From a virus, in the IMG/VR virus record IMGVR_UViG_3300008111_000057, positions 1 through 61,830 of that record: DNA of 61,830 nucleotides. The stretch is one strand, 5' to 3'. The first letter of the stretch is position 1; each line of letters starts with the position of its first letter. Position numbers and translations under genes: made by a program. Of the stretch, positions 17,382 to 23,820 are shown in pieces. The notes beneath the pieces are model-generated. The model was given only the letters and a program-made list of their open reading frames with translations, was not told where the DNA came from and made no database searches.

Positions 17382-17427
17382 GGAGGGGTTCGATTCCCCT
17401 CCCAGGCATTGCCACAATCCCGTGGCA
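17382..17427 (+). ncRNA. spacer element family A, copy 4 (loop identical to a tRNA T loop)
   Basis: GGAGGGG/CCCCTCC (7 bp) encloses loop TTCGATT (17382-17402), which is exactly a canonical tRNA T-loop sequence. A TGCCAC/GTGGCA hairpin follows at 17410-17427. No acceptor stem or anticodon arm accompanies it, so it is not a tRNA. ATG follows at 17446. Confidence 0.65.
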
Positions 17428-17445
17428 TCCACTCAACACAACACT

Positions 17446-17640
17446 ATGTATTACATCATCATTGATGGCGTACAACATGGTTTCTCCCTTCAATGGGAAG
17501 AAGCACTGATCGAAGCTGCACAACAAGACCACATGCTTAACTCGCCGGAGTTAAACGACGGCATCCAAGGCACGCATGACGTACAAATCATGTCCTTCCA
17601 GGAGATGATGGAGGCCGACGACGTTGTGATGGTCATCTGA
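17446..17640 (+). CDS. 64-residue acidic protein, unknown
   Basis: MYYIIIDGVQHGFSLQWEEA... rich in Glu, Asp, Met and Gln, with a helical middle and ending DDVVMVI. The start is placed at 17446, immediately after family A copy 4; longer in-frame starts would run through the hairpins. Function unknown. Confidence 0.6.
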   Translation: MYYIIIDGVQHGFSLQWEEALIEAAQQDHMLNSPELNDGIQGTHDVQIMSFQEMMEADDVVMVI

Positions 17641-17653
17641 CCAGGCGTGAGCC

Positions 17654-17698
17654 GGGGCATCGAATGCCCCATACAACTATTGCCACAATCCCGTGGCA
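17654..17698 (+). ncRNA. spacer element family A, copy 5
   Basis: GGGGCAT and ATGCCCC can form a 7-bp stem with loop CGA, or 5 bp with the T-loop-like loop ATCGAAT (17654-17670). The TGCCAC/GTGGCA hairpin with loop AATCCC follows at 17681-17698. ATG at 17715. Confidence 0.6.
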
Positions 17699-17714
17699 TC
17701 TACTACACAACACC

Positions 17715-17945
17715 ATGTTGATCTACCAGCCTGAGTTTGACACTCGTCATCGCGTCATCTGGAATGGAGGTGACAGCTCTATGCTTCACTTCCAGAAACT
17801 GAAGGACGGCGAATGGAAGTACCTTGATAGCGTGACGTTTATGTCCATGCCTACAGGTACCAAAGAACTTCTCTACGAGATGAGAGAGTATTACAACTTC
17901 TCTATGACCATGCTCCAGGACATCATGTATGCGATAGCATTCTGA
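17715..17945 (+). CDS. 76-residue protein, unknown
   Basis: MLIYQPEFDTRHRVIWNGGD begins a beta-rich domain with aromatic residues (FQKLKDGEWKYLDSVTF), followed by a helix ending MLQDIMYAIAF. The start is set by the family A element upstream. No family recognised. Confidence 0.6.
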   Translation: MLIYQPEFDTRHRVIWNGGDSSMLHFQKLKDGEWKYLDSVTFMSMPTGTKELLYEMREYYNFSMTMLQDIMYAIAF

Positions 17946-17963
17946 TCCCTGCACTTAACCCTT

Positions 17964-18020
17964 CCGTTGTGGTATGCATGTACTACGACGGTGGGTTCTC
18001 TGCAGGACTCACATCCTGCT
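17964..18020 (+). ncRNA. two-hairpin spacer before the SSB gene
   Basis: CCGTTGTGGTA and TACTACGACGG pair over 11 positions with two G-U wobbles around TGCATG. GCAGGA/TCCTGC then encloses CTCACA. The first hairpin has a counterpart at about 18670-18693 (CCGGTAGTACA with TGTATTGCCGG) that keeps pairing with changed bases, so the structure seems selected. The SSB ATG follows at 18042. Confidence 0.55.
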
Positions 18021-18041
18021 CATCAACATCACAGTATTCTT

Positions 18042-18425
18042 ATGTTCAGCTCCACAATCATTGGCTATGTCACCGACCTCAAGGTGCTCAAGTCCAGGGA
18101 AGACGATAGTTATTTCCTGGCGGTAAGTATTGCAGTCAACGATCCATTTGGTGGTTCGTGCCGCTTGCGGTTTACGAACAGCAATGGGTTACTTGCTGCA
18201 TACAACAAGGGCACCTTGGTGACAGGCCATCAGCTCATTCTCACGCAGTGGAATGTACGCATCAGCACAATCAAGACGCACTACCAGAAGGATGGACAAC
18301 TAGTGACACTCAAGTACCCTGAGATCAAACTCACAGGTGTACGTGCCACTATCGGTGCGGCACCAAGGCCCAAGGCTATTGCTGCACCGTCTCAACCTGA
18401 GGAAGAAGACTACCTGGACTTCTGA
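18042..18425 (+). CDS. ssb: single-stranded DNA-binding protein, single OB fold
   Basis: 127 residues. MFSSTIIGYVTDLKVLKSRE... has the SSB-type order of strands: an N-terminal strand with G at 8, SIAVNDPFGGSCRLRFTN, then TGHQLILTQWNVRISTIKT. A Pro/Ala linker leads to an acidic tail EEEDYLDF like the partner-binding tails of bacterial and phage SSBs. It coats single strands during replication and repair. The start is set by the spacer element and the SSB N terminus. A second, double-OB SSB-like gene is at 35459. Confidence 0.75.
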   Translation: MFSSTIIGYVTDLKVLKSREDDSYFLAVSIAVNDPFGGSCRLRFTNSNGLLAAYNKGTLVTGHQLILTQWNVRISTIKTHYQKDGQLVTLKYPEIKLTGVRATIGAAPRPKAIAAPSQPEEEDYLDF

Positions 18426-18453
18426 CACACCATCTAAATCCAACTAACAACTC

Positions 18454-18651
18454 ATGTCCAACTCATTCAAAGACTCCTGTGTTGCTCTTGTCATTGGCAT
18501 TGGTAGTGGCTTACTCCTATCTACTGGAGTACAGAAGCTACTCAACCAACACTACGAAGAACACTGCAACGCAAGACCAAACCACAACCTTATACGTACA
18601 CAAGGACTCTTAGGAGACACATACTACTGTATCCACAGTAAGTACCTGTAA
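18454..18651 (+). CDS. 65-residue membrane protein, unknown
   Basis: MSNSFKDSCVALVIGIGSGL: one hydrophobic segment at residues about 8-25 (VALVIGIGSGLLLSTGV), then a polar tail with His and Cys. Probably a small inner-membrane protein. Function unknown. Confidence 0.55.
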   Translation: MSNSFKDSCVALVIGIGSGLLLSTGVQKLLNQHYEEHCNARPNHNLIRTQGLLGDTYYCIHSKYL

Positions 18652-18667
18652 TCTGCACATAACTCTC

Positions 18668-18717
18668 CCGGTAGTACACATGTATTGCCGGTGAGTTTTC
18701 TGCAGGTCACACCTGCA
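18668..18717 (+). ncRNA. two-hairpin spacer
   Basis: CCGGTAGTACA pairs with TGTATTGCCGG around CA (near 18668-18693), followed by GCAGG/CCTGC with a short loop TCACA (18702-18716). Same layout as the spacer at 17964-18020, with compensatory base changes. The ATG follows at 18746. Confidence 0.5.
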
Positions 18718-18745
18718 CTACACCACACGACACCAAGCTAGTTCC

Positions 18746-18985
18746 ATGAACTACCAAGCTGTTGAACAACTTCTCACGCAGGATGCTCGCCTGCTTGCCA
18801 GAAGAGATGCCCCTGTCATTGATCAAGAACTTGAAGAACAGCGTCAAGCTGCTCTCGAGATCTTCTTCCAATGGCAGGATGGCATGCGTGAGTACCAAGA
18901 CCTTATGCCGTTCTGCGTTGTACTTCAACGTAAGGTAGATCTCAACAGGGATCTGCTTCGTTGGGAACGCAGGCATGAGGACTGA
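18746..18985 (+). CDS. 79-residue charged helical protein, unknown
   Basis: MNYQAVEQLLTQDARLLARR... strongly helical and charged (QELEEQRQAALEIFFQWQDG), ending WERRHED. Could be a small coiled-coil regulator or inhibitor; nothing specific is recognised. Confidence 0.6.
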   Translation: MNYQAVEQLLTQDARLLARRDAPVIDQELEEQRQAALEIFFQWQDGMREYQDLMPFCVVLQRKVDLNRDLLRWERRHED

Positions 18986-18989
18986 CTCC

Positions 18990-19037
18990 TGATTGGAGGG
19001 GCTTCGGCCCTTCCCACCAGGACTCAACATCCTGGAT
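18990..19037 (+). ncRNA. spacer with UUCG tetraloop hairpin and T-arm-like hairpin
   Basis: AGGGGC-TTCG-GCCCTT forms a stable tetraloop hairpin. CAGGA/TCCTG with 7-nt loop CTCAACA follows. The arrangement is the same as the neighbouring spacers (two hairpins, then an unpaired leader to the ATG at 19058). Confidence 0.5.
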
Positions 19038-19057
19038 TCCATTCCATTGCATTTAAC

Positions 19058-19333
19058 ATGTCACTAACAGTTGGCAAAGAAGAACTTGACTCTGCAATTG
19101 CAGTGTTCAAGATAGAGCATTACTACCTGGAGTTCGATGACAACATCGTCTATCTCCATTGGGTAGCGACAACATCCCAAGCTCGTGAGTACATTGATGC
19201 ATTCCTTGAGTGTCTCGATGTACTAATTGACGAGCGATGGGTAGATACCTACGGTTCGCACGAACAAGGTAACCCTGTTCAGCTACCAGATGAAGACTAC
19301 ATTTGCTGTCGCTATATCCTGGAGACCGTTTGA
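19058..19333 (+). CDS. 91-residue protein, unknown
   Basis: MSLTVGKEELDSAIAVFKIE... alternates strands and helices (YYLEFDDNIVYLHWVATTSQ; AREYIDAFLECLDVLIDERW) and ends with two Cys near CCRYILETV. Acidic. The next gene starts one base after its stop codon. Function unknown. Confidence 0.6.
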   Translation: MSLTVGKEELDSAIAVFKIEHYYLEFDDNIVYLHWVATTSQAREYIDAFLECLDVLIDERWVDTYGSHEQGNPVQLPDEDYICCRYILETV

Positions 19334-19334
19334 C

Positions 19335-19541
19335 ATGAAGACGATCTATCGCATGCGTAACGGTTTTATCCAGATGGATTCTTATGGTGAGACTCATAAG
19401 TCCAACCATCTATTGAAAGCTGTGGTGGCTGCACTCATACTTGCCGCTAGCATTAGCACCATCGCAGCACTAGCCAGTAAGTACACGATGCTTGGCCCAC
19501 AGGGCATCAACGCATCCAAACCGTACGTCATGGGCTACTAG
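19335..19541 (+). CDS. 68-residue membrane protein, unknown
   Basis: MKTIYRMRNGFIQMDSYGET, then a hydrophobic segment at about 27-48 (AVVAALILAASISTIAALAS). The start at 19335 is one base after the preceding stop (TGACATG), so it is coupled. Likely a single-pass membrane protein. Confidence 0.55.
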   Translation: MKTIYRMRNGFIQMDSYGETHKSNHLLKAVVAALILAASISTIAALASKYTMLGPQGINASKPYVMGY

Positions 19542-19552
19542 CTAGCCATACC

Positions 19553-19585
19553 CTGGGCCTTCCTCCATGAGGATATAAGTCCCAG
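19553..19585 (+). ncRNA. spacer element family B, copy 1
   Basis: Outer helix CTGGG/CCCAG, inner hairpin TCCTC-CAT-GAGGA, and unpaired TAAGT before the 3' outer strand. This is the most diverged member: it keeps TAAGT and the outer helix but has a different inner stem. ATG at 19611. Confidence 0.6.
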
Positions 19586-19610
19586 TCAACCAACCAACTC
19601 ATCAATCCCC

Positions 19611-19985
19611 ATGCGCAATCGAGTATCTATCGTCAAGGAAGATCGGATCTGGCAACTCAGGTGCCAGGGATATGACTACGACTCAATCGGTAGCATTGTC
19701 AACTGCAATCCTCGTTACATGACAATTGTATTGCGTCGAGTGAGGCGTCGTCCTCCGATCGAGAAAGACCCAATCAAACGTGGTCGTCGCAGTAATTTCC
19801 TCAGCGATAATCAAGTAGAAGATATTCGTATGCGCAAAGCACAAGGTGAGACTGCACTATCTATTGCCAAGGACTATCACATTGGTGAGTCAGCGATCTG
19901 TAAGATTGCTAACAACGTAACCTATAAGGAACCTGCATACGACAGCGGCTATAGATATAACTTTACTAATAGGCTCACTCGTTAA
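19611..19985 (+). CDS. helix-turn-helix protein, resolvase/Hin-type
   Basis: 124 residues. The C-terminal part has RSNFLSDNQVEDIRMRKAQG then SIAKDYHIGESAICKIANN, a Hin/resolvase-like helix-turn-helix. The N-terminal part (WQLRCQGYDYDSIGSIVNCN) looks like a second one. The same C-terminal pattern (FLTDNDVLMIRHLHQKGLSN) occurs in the gene 28287-28622, so the two are relatives. Probably a DNA-binding regulator. Confidence 0.65.
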   Translation: MRNRVSIVKEDRIWQLRCQGYDYDSIGSIVNCNPRYMTIVLRRVRRRPPIEKDPIKRGRRSNFLSDNQVEDIRMRKAQGETALSIAKDYHIGESAICKIANNVTYKEPAYDSGYRYNFTNRLTR

Positions 19986-19990
19986 TAACA

Positions 19991-20025
19991 CTAGGCATCC
20001 ACACCATGTGTGGTGTAAGTCCTAG
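19991..20025 (+). ncRNA. spacer element family B, copy 2
   Basis: Outer helix CTAGG/CCTAG: both strands are changed relative to the usual CTGGG/CCCAG, a compensatory change. Inner hairpin CCACAC-CAT-GTGTGG, then invariant TAAGT. ATG at 20055. Confidence 0.65.
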
Positions 20026-20054
20026 TCAATTCATTACTCAACTCAACTCAAACC

Positions 20055-20411
20055 ATGACGACACAACTAGCCGAGCACATCCAAGTACTTGAAGCTCGCA
20101 TCAATTGCCTCATCGACAAGCTCCTTGCTAGCTACGCTAAGCGCTATGGAGATGGCGGCATTACCTTTGACATTGTTAAAGGTACCAAGTACTACAAACT
20201 TATTCAACGTGACGTCAAGCGTTCAGCTATTGACGGCAAGACTGGTGCATCAGTCCATGCATTTATTGACCGTCAATCTGGCGCTGTCTACAAACCAGCA
20301 AGCTGGGCGTCACCAGCTAAGCACGTACGCTACAACCTCATGGACGACGTATCGTTTGCCACCTGCATCCAAGATGCTGATTGGGCTGGCTCATATCTGT
20401 ACATGAAGTAG
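20055..20411 (+). CDS. conserved phage-type protein, unknown
   Basis: 118 residues. The helical N terminus EHIQVLEARINCLIDKLLAS is followed by a beta-rich domain (YYKLIQRDV, SVHAFIDRQSGAVYKPASWA, RYNLMDDVSF) ending GSYLYMK. I recognise this overall pattern as a protein type common in cyanophages and some actinophages, but no function is known. Confidence 0.7.
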   Translation: MTTQLAEHIQVLEARINCLIDKLLASYAKRYGDGGITFDIVKGTKYYKLIQRDVKRSAIDGKTGASVHAFIDRQSGAVYKPASWASPAKHVRYNLMDDVSFATCIQDADWAGSYLYMK

Positions 20412-20417
20412 TCAACA

Positions 20418-20467
20418 CATGGGCATCCACTATTGAGAATTTTAGCAAGAGTTGTGTAAGTCCCATG
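20418..20467 (+). ncRNA. spacer element family B, copy 3
   Basis: Outer helix CATGGG/CCCATG (6 bp), a long variable inner hairpin (ACT/AGT and TTG/CAA pairs) and invariant TGTAAGT. The inner arm is longer than in other copies, showing that length is free there. ATG at 20496. Confidence 0.6.
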
Positions 20468-20495
20468 CTCAACTGTCCACCTACCTCAACTCAAC

Positions 20496-20720
20496 ATGGG
20501 CGCACTCATGGAGCAGACTGAAGACAACAAGCGGTATCACCTCATCATCAACGTTGATGAGAAGTATGCCATCGTCAACGCACTAGCCTTCTATCATGCA
20601 CACCACACTCTGGGTGCACTGATGGATGAGGATGAGCGTGAACAATACATGCTCGCATTCCAAGAAGATGGTCCAACCTTTGTTGATTCCTTAGCAACAA
20701 AGGTGGCCAATACCTTCTGA
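20496..20720 (+). CDS. 74-residue acidic protein, unknown
   Basis: MGALMEQTEDNKRYHLIINV... acidic and helical (DEDEREQYMLAFQEDGPTF). An in-frame ATG at 20508 could also be used. Between family B copies 3 and 4. No family. Confidence 0.6.
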   Translation: MGALMEQTEDNKRYHLIINVDEKYAIVNALAFYHAHHTLGALMDEDEREQYMLAFQEDGPTFVDSLATKVANTF

Positions 20721-20723
20721 TCA

Positions 20724-20762
20724 CTGGGCAGCACCGACGTAAGTACGGTGTGTAAGTCCCAG
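20724..20762 (+). ncRNA. spacer element family B, copy 4
   Basis: Outer CTGGG/CCCAG, inner CACCG/CGGTG, and invariant TGTAAGT. The inner stem sequence differs from all other copies but is fully paired. ATG at 20793. Confidence 0.65.
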
Positions 20763-20792
20763 GCTTTACTGTCTACTTACTTAACTCAAACC

Positions 20793-20984
20793 ATGAGAGA
20801 CCCTAACTTTATTGACGAGCAACGCAACGCTGACTTGCTTGATGCCATGGCTGACATGGCATATGAACAAGAGCAAGCCATGCGTGAATCAGAGGAATTT
20901 GAATGGGACGGCATTGAAGAAATTTCAAGCGCCGAACGAAATGCTTGTGACCATTACAACGAGAGGTACGTAATCAATGACTAA
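20793..20984 (+). CDS. 63-residue acidic protein, unknown
   Basis: MRDPNFIDEQRNADLLDAMA... almost entirely acidic and helical, and ends NERYVIND. The start at 20793 follows the family B element at the usual distance. Its stop region overlaps the start of the next gene by 8 nt. Confidence 0.6.
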   Translation: MRDPNFIDEQRNADLLDAMADMAYEQEQAMRESEEFEWDGIEEISSAERNACDHYNERYVIND

Positions 20985-21265
20985 GTACACACTGCGTCAA
21001 GCATGGGAGGACGGTGACATCATCGTCATCCTGATCGCATGGACCCGAAGAAGGAGGTTGGTACTACACCCAAGGGGAACCTCTCGTCAGCCACTGCATC
21101 TTCTCCAAGAGGCAAGCGGTCCGGGTCTACGTCAAGTACTTCGAAGAGTACGAGATCGAAGGGCAGCCATCTCTTGGAGATACAACAACTCGATCCAACA
21201 TCGACATCTGTTTCTCCAACGAACTAGCTAAGGCTTACCCTGAATCCCGTCCGTACTACTGCTGA
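20977..21265 (+). CDS. protein of about 95 residues, needs a +1 shift to be read
   Basis: Frame one starts MTKYTLRQAWEDGDIIVIL. From about 21035 the +1 frame carries good coding sequence (GWYYTQGEPLVSHCIFSKRQ, then VRVYVKYFEEYEIEGQ, ending ESRPYYC) to a stop at 21263-21265, 3 nt before the next gene. The original frame decays into Arg/Leu-rich shadow sequence. The overlap zone contains the codons AGA-AGG-AGG (21048-21056), a known kind of +1-prone site that also looks like a Shine-Dalgarno sequence. Either programmed frameshifting or an inserted base is possible. Function unknown. Confidence 0.6.
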
Positions 21266-21268
21266 TCA

Positions 21269-21511
21269 ATGCAAGCAACTGCAACACCTGCACTCAGTAT
21301 CAACCAACGCAATCTCTATGCGTACTACCTAAATCACAAGAAGAAGTATGGGAACACACCATGCTTCGTACCTAAACTTCCATCGCAAAGCTCAAGGCTT
21401 GAGCAATATCTCCAGGCCTTGGTGCGACTGGAAGAATACGGATTGATACGTGTAGACAGAAGCAGTGCTAACTACACAGCATGGATCATGCTTGCACCCA
21501 AGGAGCAATAA
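21269..21511 (+). CDS. small winged-helix-like protein
   Basis: 80 residues: MQATATPALSINQRNLYAYY, then SSRLEQYLQALVRLEEYGLI and RVDRSSANYTAWIMLAPKEQ. The helix, helix, two-strand pattern resembles a small winged helix used in DNA binding. The assignment is tentative. Starts 3 nt after the preceding stop. Confidence 0.6.
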   Translation: MQATATPALSINQRNLYAYYLNHKKKYGNTPCFVPKLPSQSSRLEQYLQALVRLEEYGLIRVDRSSANYTAWIMLAPKEQ

Positions 21512-21998
21512 GCTACGTCGTATAACACTAGCGTTATATCATTCGCTATTTGCGAATGGCGAATAGATTATCCCGAGTAATCGAAGTATTGGCATGTATT
21601 GGCAATTCTTTGTTGCCAAACAATATTAAGTATTAATACCTACCCATCCCTGGTATGTACCTCTAACTAGTGGGTATGTACCAGGGATATCCTTCATTCC
21701 TATCTATATCTAGTACACACGTACCAAAAATATCTCCTCTTATACCAAGGGATAGTACACATGTACATGGGGAAGACGGGGGAAACCGTCAATACCATCT
21801 TATTCAACAGTGAATACAGTCTTATCTAACCCTCTATAGGGTTTCATACTCTTCTAGAAAGCTGTATGGATAAGCTGGTATTCATCCCTTAGGTACCAGG
21901 TTTAATACACTTTTTTAACAACGTATGAAACCCTATATCTAAGATAATAAGACGGTATTCACCCTTCTATAACACGGTATTCATCCTTTTACCCATCC
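21512..21998. other. 487-bp non-coding region rich in inverted repeats
   Basis: No convincing gene. It holds ATTCGC-TATTT-GCGAAT (21541-21557); a 7-bp hairpin TTGGCAA-TTCTTTG-TTGCCAA (21599-21619); a long imperfect palindrome around ATCCCTGG..CCAGGGAT (about 21645-21690); several GTACACATGTAC-like palindromes; and, at the right, the iteron/inverted-repeat element listed separately. Density of symmetry elements suggests a replication or regulatory locus. Confidence 0.55.
21812..21960. repeat. large inverted-repeat/iteron element, copy 1
   Basis: The left arm GAATACAGTCTTAT..TAGGGTTTCATAC (21812-21849) is complemented by the right arm GTATGAAACCCTA..ATAAGACGGTATTC (21923-21960) over about 33 of 38 positions. 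GGTATTCA-type sequences recur in both orientations inside and beside it (for example 21877, 21954 and 21976). The 38-nt left arm is identical to that of copy 2 at 56353. Confidence 0.75.
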
Positions 21999-22247
21999 TC
22001 ACCCAACCACAGACCTCACCTCAGGTCCAAACCTACGCATCTGATCTAGCATTCTTATCTCTGCTTGTTTGTTTTGCATTGGAATACTTTCATTCCGTAT
22101 CACAGATGTCAAGAAGTCCATCACCTTTTCAGGTGGTGGCATGGAACCTTGTGCTTTCATGTACTCTTGCTTCCATCCCTCAAGGAATGGACTACCACCA
22201 ACCGCATACCTACCAGCAATTAACATAAGTACAAACTCAGATCTCAT
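21999..22247 (-). CDS. 82-residue protein on the opposite strand, unknown
   Basis: MRSEFVLMLIAGRYAVGGSP, then FLEGWKQEYMKAQGSMPPPEK and NKQAEIRMLDQMRRFGPEV. It reads like a natural protein, and no plus-strand gene competes. It is isolated on the minus strand among plus-strand genes, between the iteron element and family B copy 5, so it would need its own promoter. Function unknown. Confidence 0.55.
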   Translation of the reverse strand: MRSEFVLMLIAGRYAVGGSPFLEGWKQEYMKAQGSMPPPEKVMDFLTSVIRNESIPMQNKQAEIRMLDQMRRFGPEVRSVVG

Positions 22248-22258
22248 CTAAGTTTAAG

Positions 22259-22297
22259 CCTGGGCATCCACACATTTAGTGTGGTGTAAGTCCCAGG
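22259..22297 (+). ncRNA. spacer element family B, copy 5
   Basis: CCTGGG/CCCAGG outer helix, inner CCACAC/GTGTGG with loop ATTTA, bulged T and invariant TAAGT. A clear member with the consensus layout. ATG at 22323. Confidence 0.7.
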
Positions 22298-22322
22298 GCA
22301 TCTCCACTTACTCACAACAACC

Positions 22323-22574
22323 ATGCTTGTTTCCAAACTGATTGATCAACTACTTAAAGCACAGAACAAATACGGAGACTTTGACATTTGCGTTTGCGAT
22401 TCTTCCGAAGCAAACAATGTCGAATCGATTACTGACGGAGTTGAGTTTAACTTTCGTTTGTTTAACGAGAAAACTTATGAAGAATTACCTGGAATTAGTT
22501 TTGAAGAAGAAGAAGAACAAGATGTTGATCACCAAAGTGCTAAGTACTTTGGTGTAATCTTCCGTGACTACTAA
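22323..22574 (+). CDS. 83-residue acidic protein, unknown
   Basis: MLVSKLIDQLLKAQNKYGDF... DICVCDSSEANNVESITDG, with a strongly acidic run EEEEEQDVDHQ and an end KYFGVIFRDY. The pattern 'lId.L......G' followed by strands is typical of small phage proteins of unknown role. Codons are AT-richer than its neighbours. Confidence 0.6.
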   Translation: MLVSKLIDQLLKAQNKYGDFDICVCDSSEANNVESITDGVEFNFRLFNEKTYEELPGISFEEEEEQDVDHQSAKYFGVIFRDY

Positions 22575-22581
22575 TTAATAC

Positions 22582-22609
22582 CTGGGCATCCACATGGTGT
22601 AAGTCCCAG
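22582..22609 (+). ncRNA. spacer element family B, copy 6 (shortest)
   Basis: CTGGG/CCCAG outer helix, CATCC/GGTG directly closed by a short loop (ACAT), then TAAGT. It defines the minimal element of about 28 nt. ATG at 22640. Confidence 0.65.
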
Positions 22610-22639
22610 AGTTACACCAACCTCACCTTCAACTCAACC

Positions 22640-22927
22640 ATGGAACAAACCAAGAAGTATCCTGAACTCACCTGGACCAAGAACGAGTACCACCAATTGC
22701 AGCTAGTACTTGATGCACTCAAAGCCATTTGTGCTCGCGAAGATAAACGTCATCAAATGGACGAGCATCTTGATCCACACATGCGTAACGTTATCGATGA
22801 GGTGATCGGAATGCTGGAAGATGAGATCGACTACGATCCAACACCTAACGAATCTGGAGAACCACCCATGACTATGGATGAGATGCACACTGCTGCATGG
22901 AAAGAACACCTTGCCATGCATTCATAA
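22640..22927 (+). CDS. 95-residue acidic protein, unknown
   Basis: MEQTKKYPELTWTKNEYHQL... QLVLDALKAICAREDKRHQM, with a helical acidic middle and a Met-rich end (PPMTMDEMHTAAWKEH). No family. Followed by a strong hairpin. Confidence 0.6.
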   Translation: MEQTKKYPELTWTKNEYHQLQLVLDALKAICAREDKRHQMDEHLDPHMRNVIDEVIGMLEDEIDYDPTPNESGEPPMTMDEMHTAAWKEHLAMHS

Positions 22928-22949
22928 CACCAGGTAGTACATAAGTACT

Positions 22950-22984
22950 GGCCGTGTATCAGTATCCCTGATGCACGGCCTTTA
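22950..22984 (+). terminator. strong hairpin, possible terminator
   Basis: GGCCGTG/CACGGCC (7 bp) with a second stem ATCAG/CTGAT inside, followed by TTTACC. The T run is short, so it may end transcription only partly or serve as an RNA-stability element like the other spacers. Confidence 0.5.
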
Positions 22985-23030
22985 CCTTGACTGCCCTGGT
23001 AGACTGACCTAGTTAATCAACTCAATTCAA

Positions 23031-23240
23031 ATGACATCCTCCAACACTCCTCGCATTCCCGACTCTCTTGACATGCAACGCTTGCAGGCCATGCAGCTTG
23101 TAGCGAAGATGAAGGAATCAGCCGAGAGACATGGCATTGGTTTCATTGGGGGCTTCATTGCTCCCAATGGAGAGAAATTTGTAATGACAAATATGGATGA
23201 CGATGATGCCATGGCACTCATGCCGGAGGATCTCAAGTGA
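23031..23240 (+). CDS. 69-residue protein, unknown
   Basis: MTSSNTPRIPDSLDMQRLQA... MQLVAKMKESAERHGIGFIG, then NGEKFVMTNMDDDDAMALM. A helix plus hairpin layout. The stop overlaps the GTG start of the next gene (GTGA). Confidence 0.6.
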   Translation: MTSSNTPRIPDSLDMQRLQAMQLVAKMKESAERHGIGFIGGFIAPNGEKFVMTNMDDDDAMALMPEDLK

Positions 23241-23434
23241 CTAAGAAATCTCCCATTAGTTTTGATCGCACCATTCATGGTGTGAACATCACTGAACATG
23301 GTATCAAGTCAGTAAGTAAACAGATCAAGCTTGGTCCATTCCAACTGACTGTCAACGCCAGTCCCAATGGCGTCAAAGGATCAGTCAGTATCCCTGGCAC
23401 AGGCTTGAGCATTCCAAACATTAAGTTAATCTAA
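23237..23434 (+). CDS. 65-residue protein, possibly DUF4236-like
   Basis: Starts at GTG overlapping the previous stop. The second half, LGPFQLTVNASPNGVKGSVS then PGTGLSIPN, resembles the short beta-rich DUF4236 pattern ('gv.lslsk.G...svg.pGtg.s'). The last codons lie inside the 44-nt block shared with the next spacer. Weak family assignment; function unknown. Confidence 0.55.
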   Translation: MTKKSPISFDRTIHGVNITEHGIKSVSKQIKLGPFQLTVNASPNGVKGSVSIPGTGLSIPNIKLI

Positions 23435-23438
23435 AGAT

Positions 23439-23466
23439 CTGGGCATCCTTACGGTGTAAGTCCCAC
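23439..23466 (+). ncRNA. spacer element family B, copy 7
   Basis: TGGG/CCCA outer helix, CATCC/GGTG closed by TTAC, then TAAGT. It shares 44 identical nucleotides with copy 8 (23422-23465 against 23809-23852), starting inside the upstream gene. ATG at 23494. Confidence 0.65.
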
Positions 23467-23493
23467 ATCCAACTTCCATCTCAACATAACACC

Positions 23494-23811
23494 ATGCCTA
23501 AGAAACAAGCACTCAATCCTCACTTCCCTACTGGTCCTAGAACTATTACTCTTGATCTGACTGAAGATCAATGGTGGGCATTGATTAACATGCTCAGAGC
23601 ACGCACTGATTTCTATAAGAAGTTGCGGTTTGATCTCATTAGATTAAAGGATGATGGCCTTGAGAAACAAATTGATCAGTACACTGAATCCATGGAAGAC
23701 ATTGTATCTATATTGGAATCAGTACAAGAACAAGTAGCACCTTTGTATTACACAAAAGCAAAGCGTGCTGAGTGGCGTAAGCAACGTATTGATACACCTG
23801 ATTTCCCATAA
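23494..23811 (+). CDS. 105-residue charged helical protein, unknown
   Basis: MPKKQALNPHFPTGPRTITL... DLTEDQWWALINMLRARTDF, then a long amphipathic helix (LEKQIDQYTESMEDIVSILE) and a basic end AKRAEWRKQRIDTPDFP. No domain recognised. Confidence 0.6.
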   Translation: MPKKQALNPHFPTGPRTITLDLTEDQWWALINMLRARTDFYKKLRFDLIRLKDDGLEKQIDQYTESMEDIVSILESVQEQVAPLYYTKAKRAEWRKQRIDTPDFP

Positions 23812-23820
23812 GTTAATCTA

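Noticed and set aside
17382-17427. tRNA gene, because of the TTCGATT loop on a GGAGGGG stem
   Set aside because: There is no acceptor stem, D arm or anticodon arm that pairs around it; only a T-arm-like stem-loop exists.
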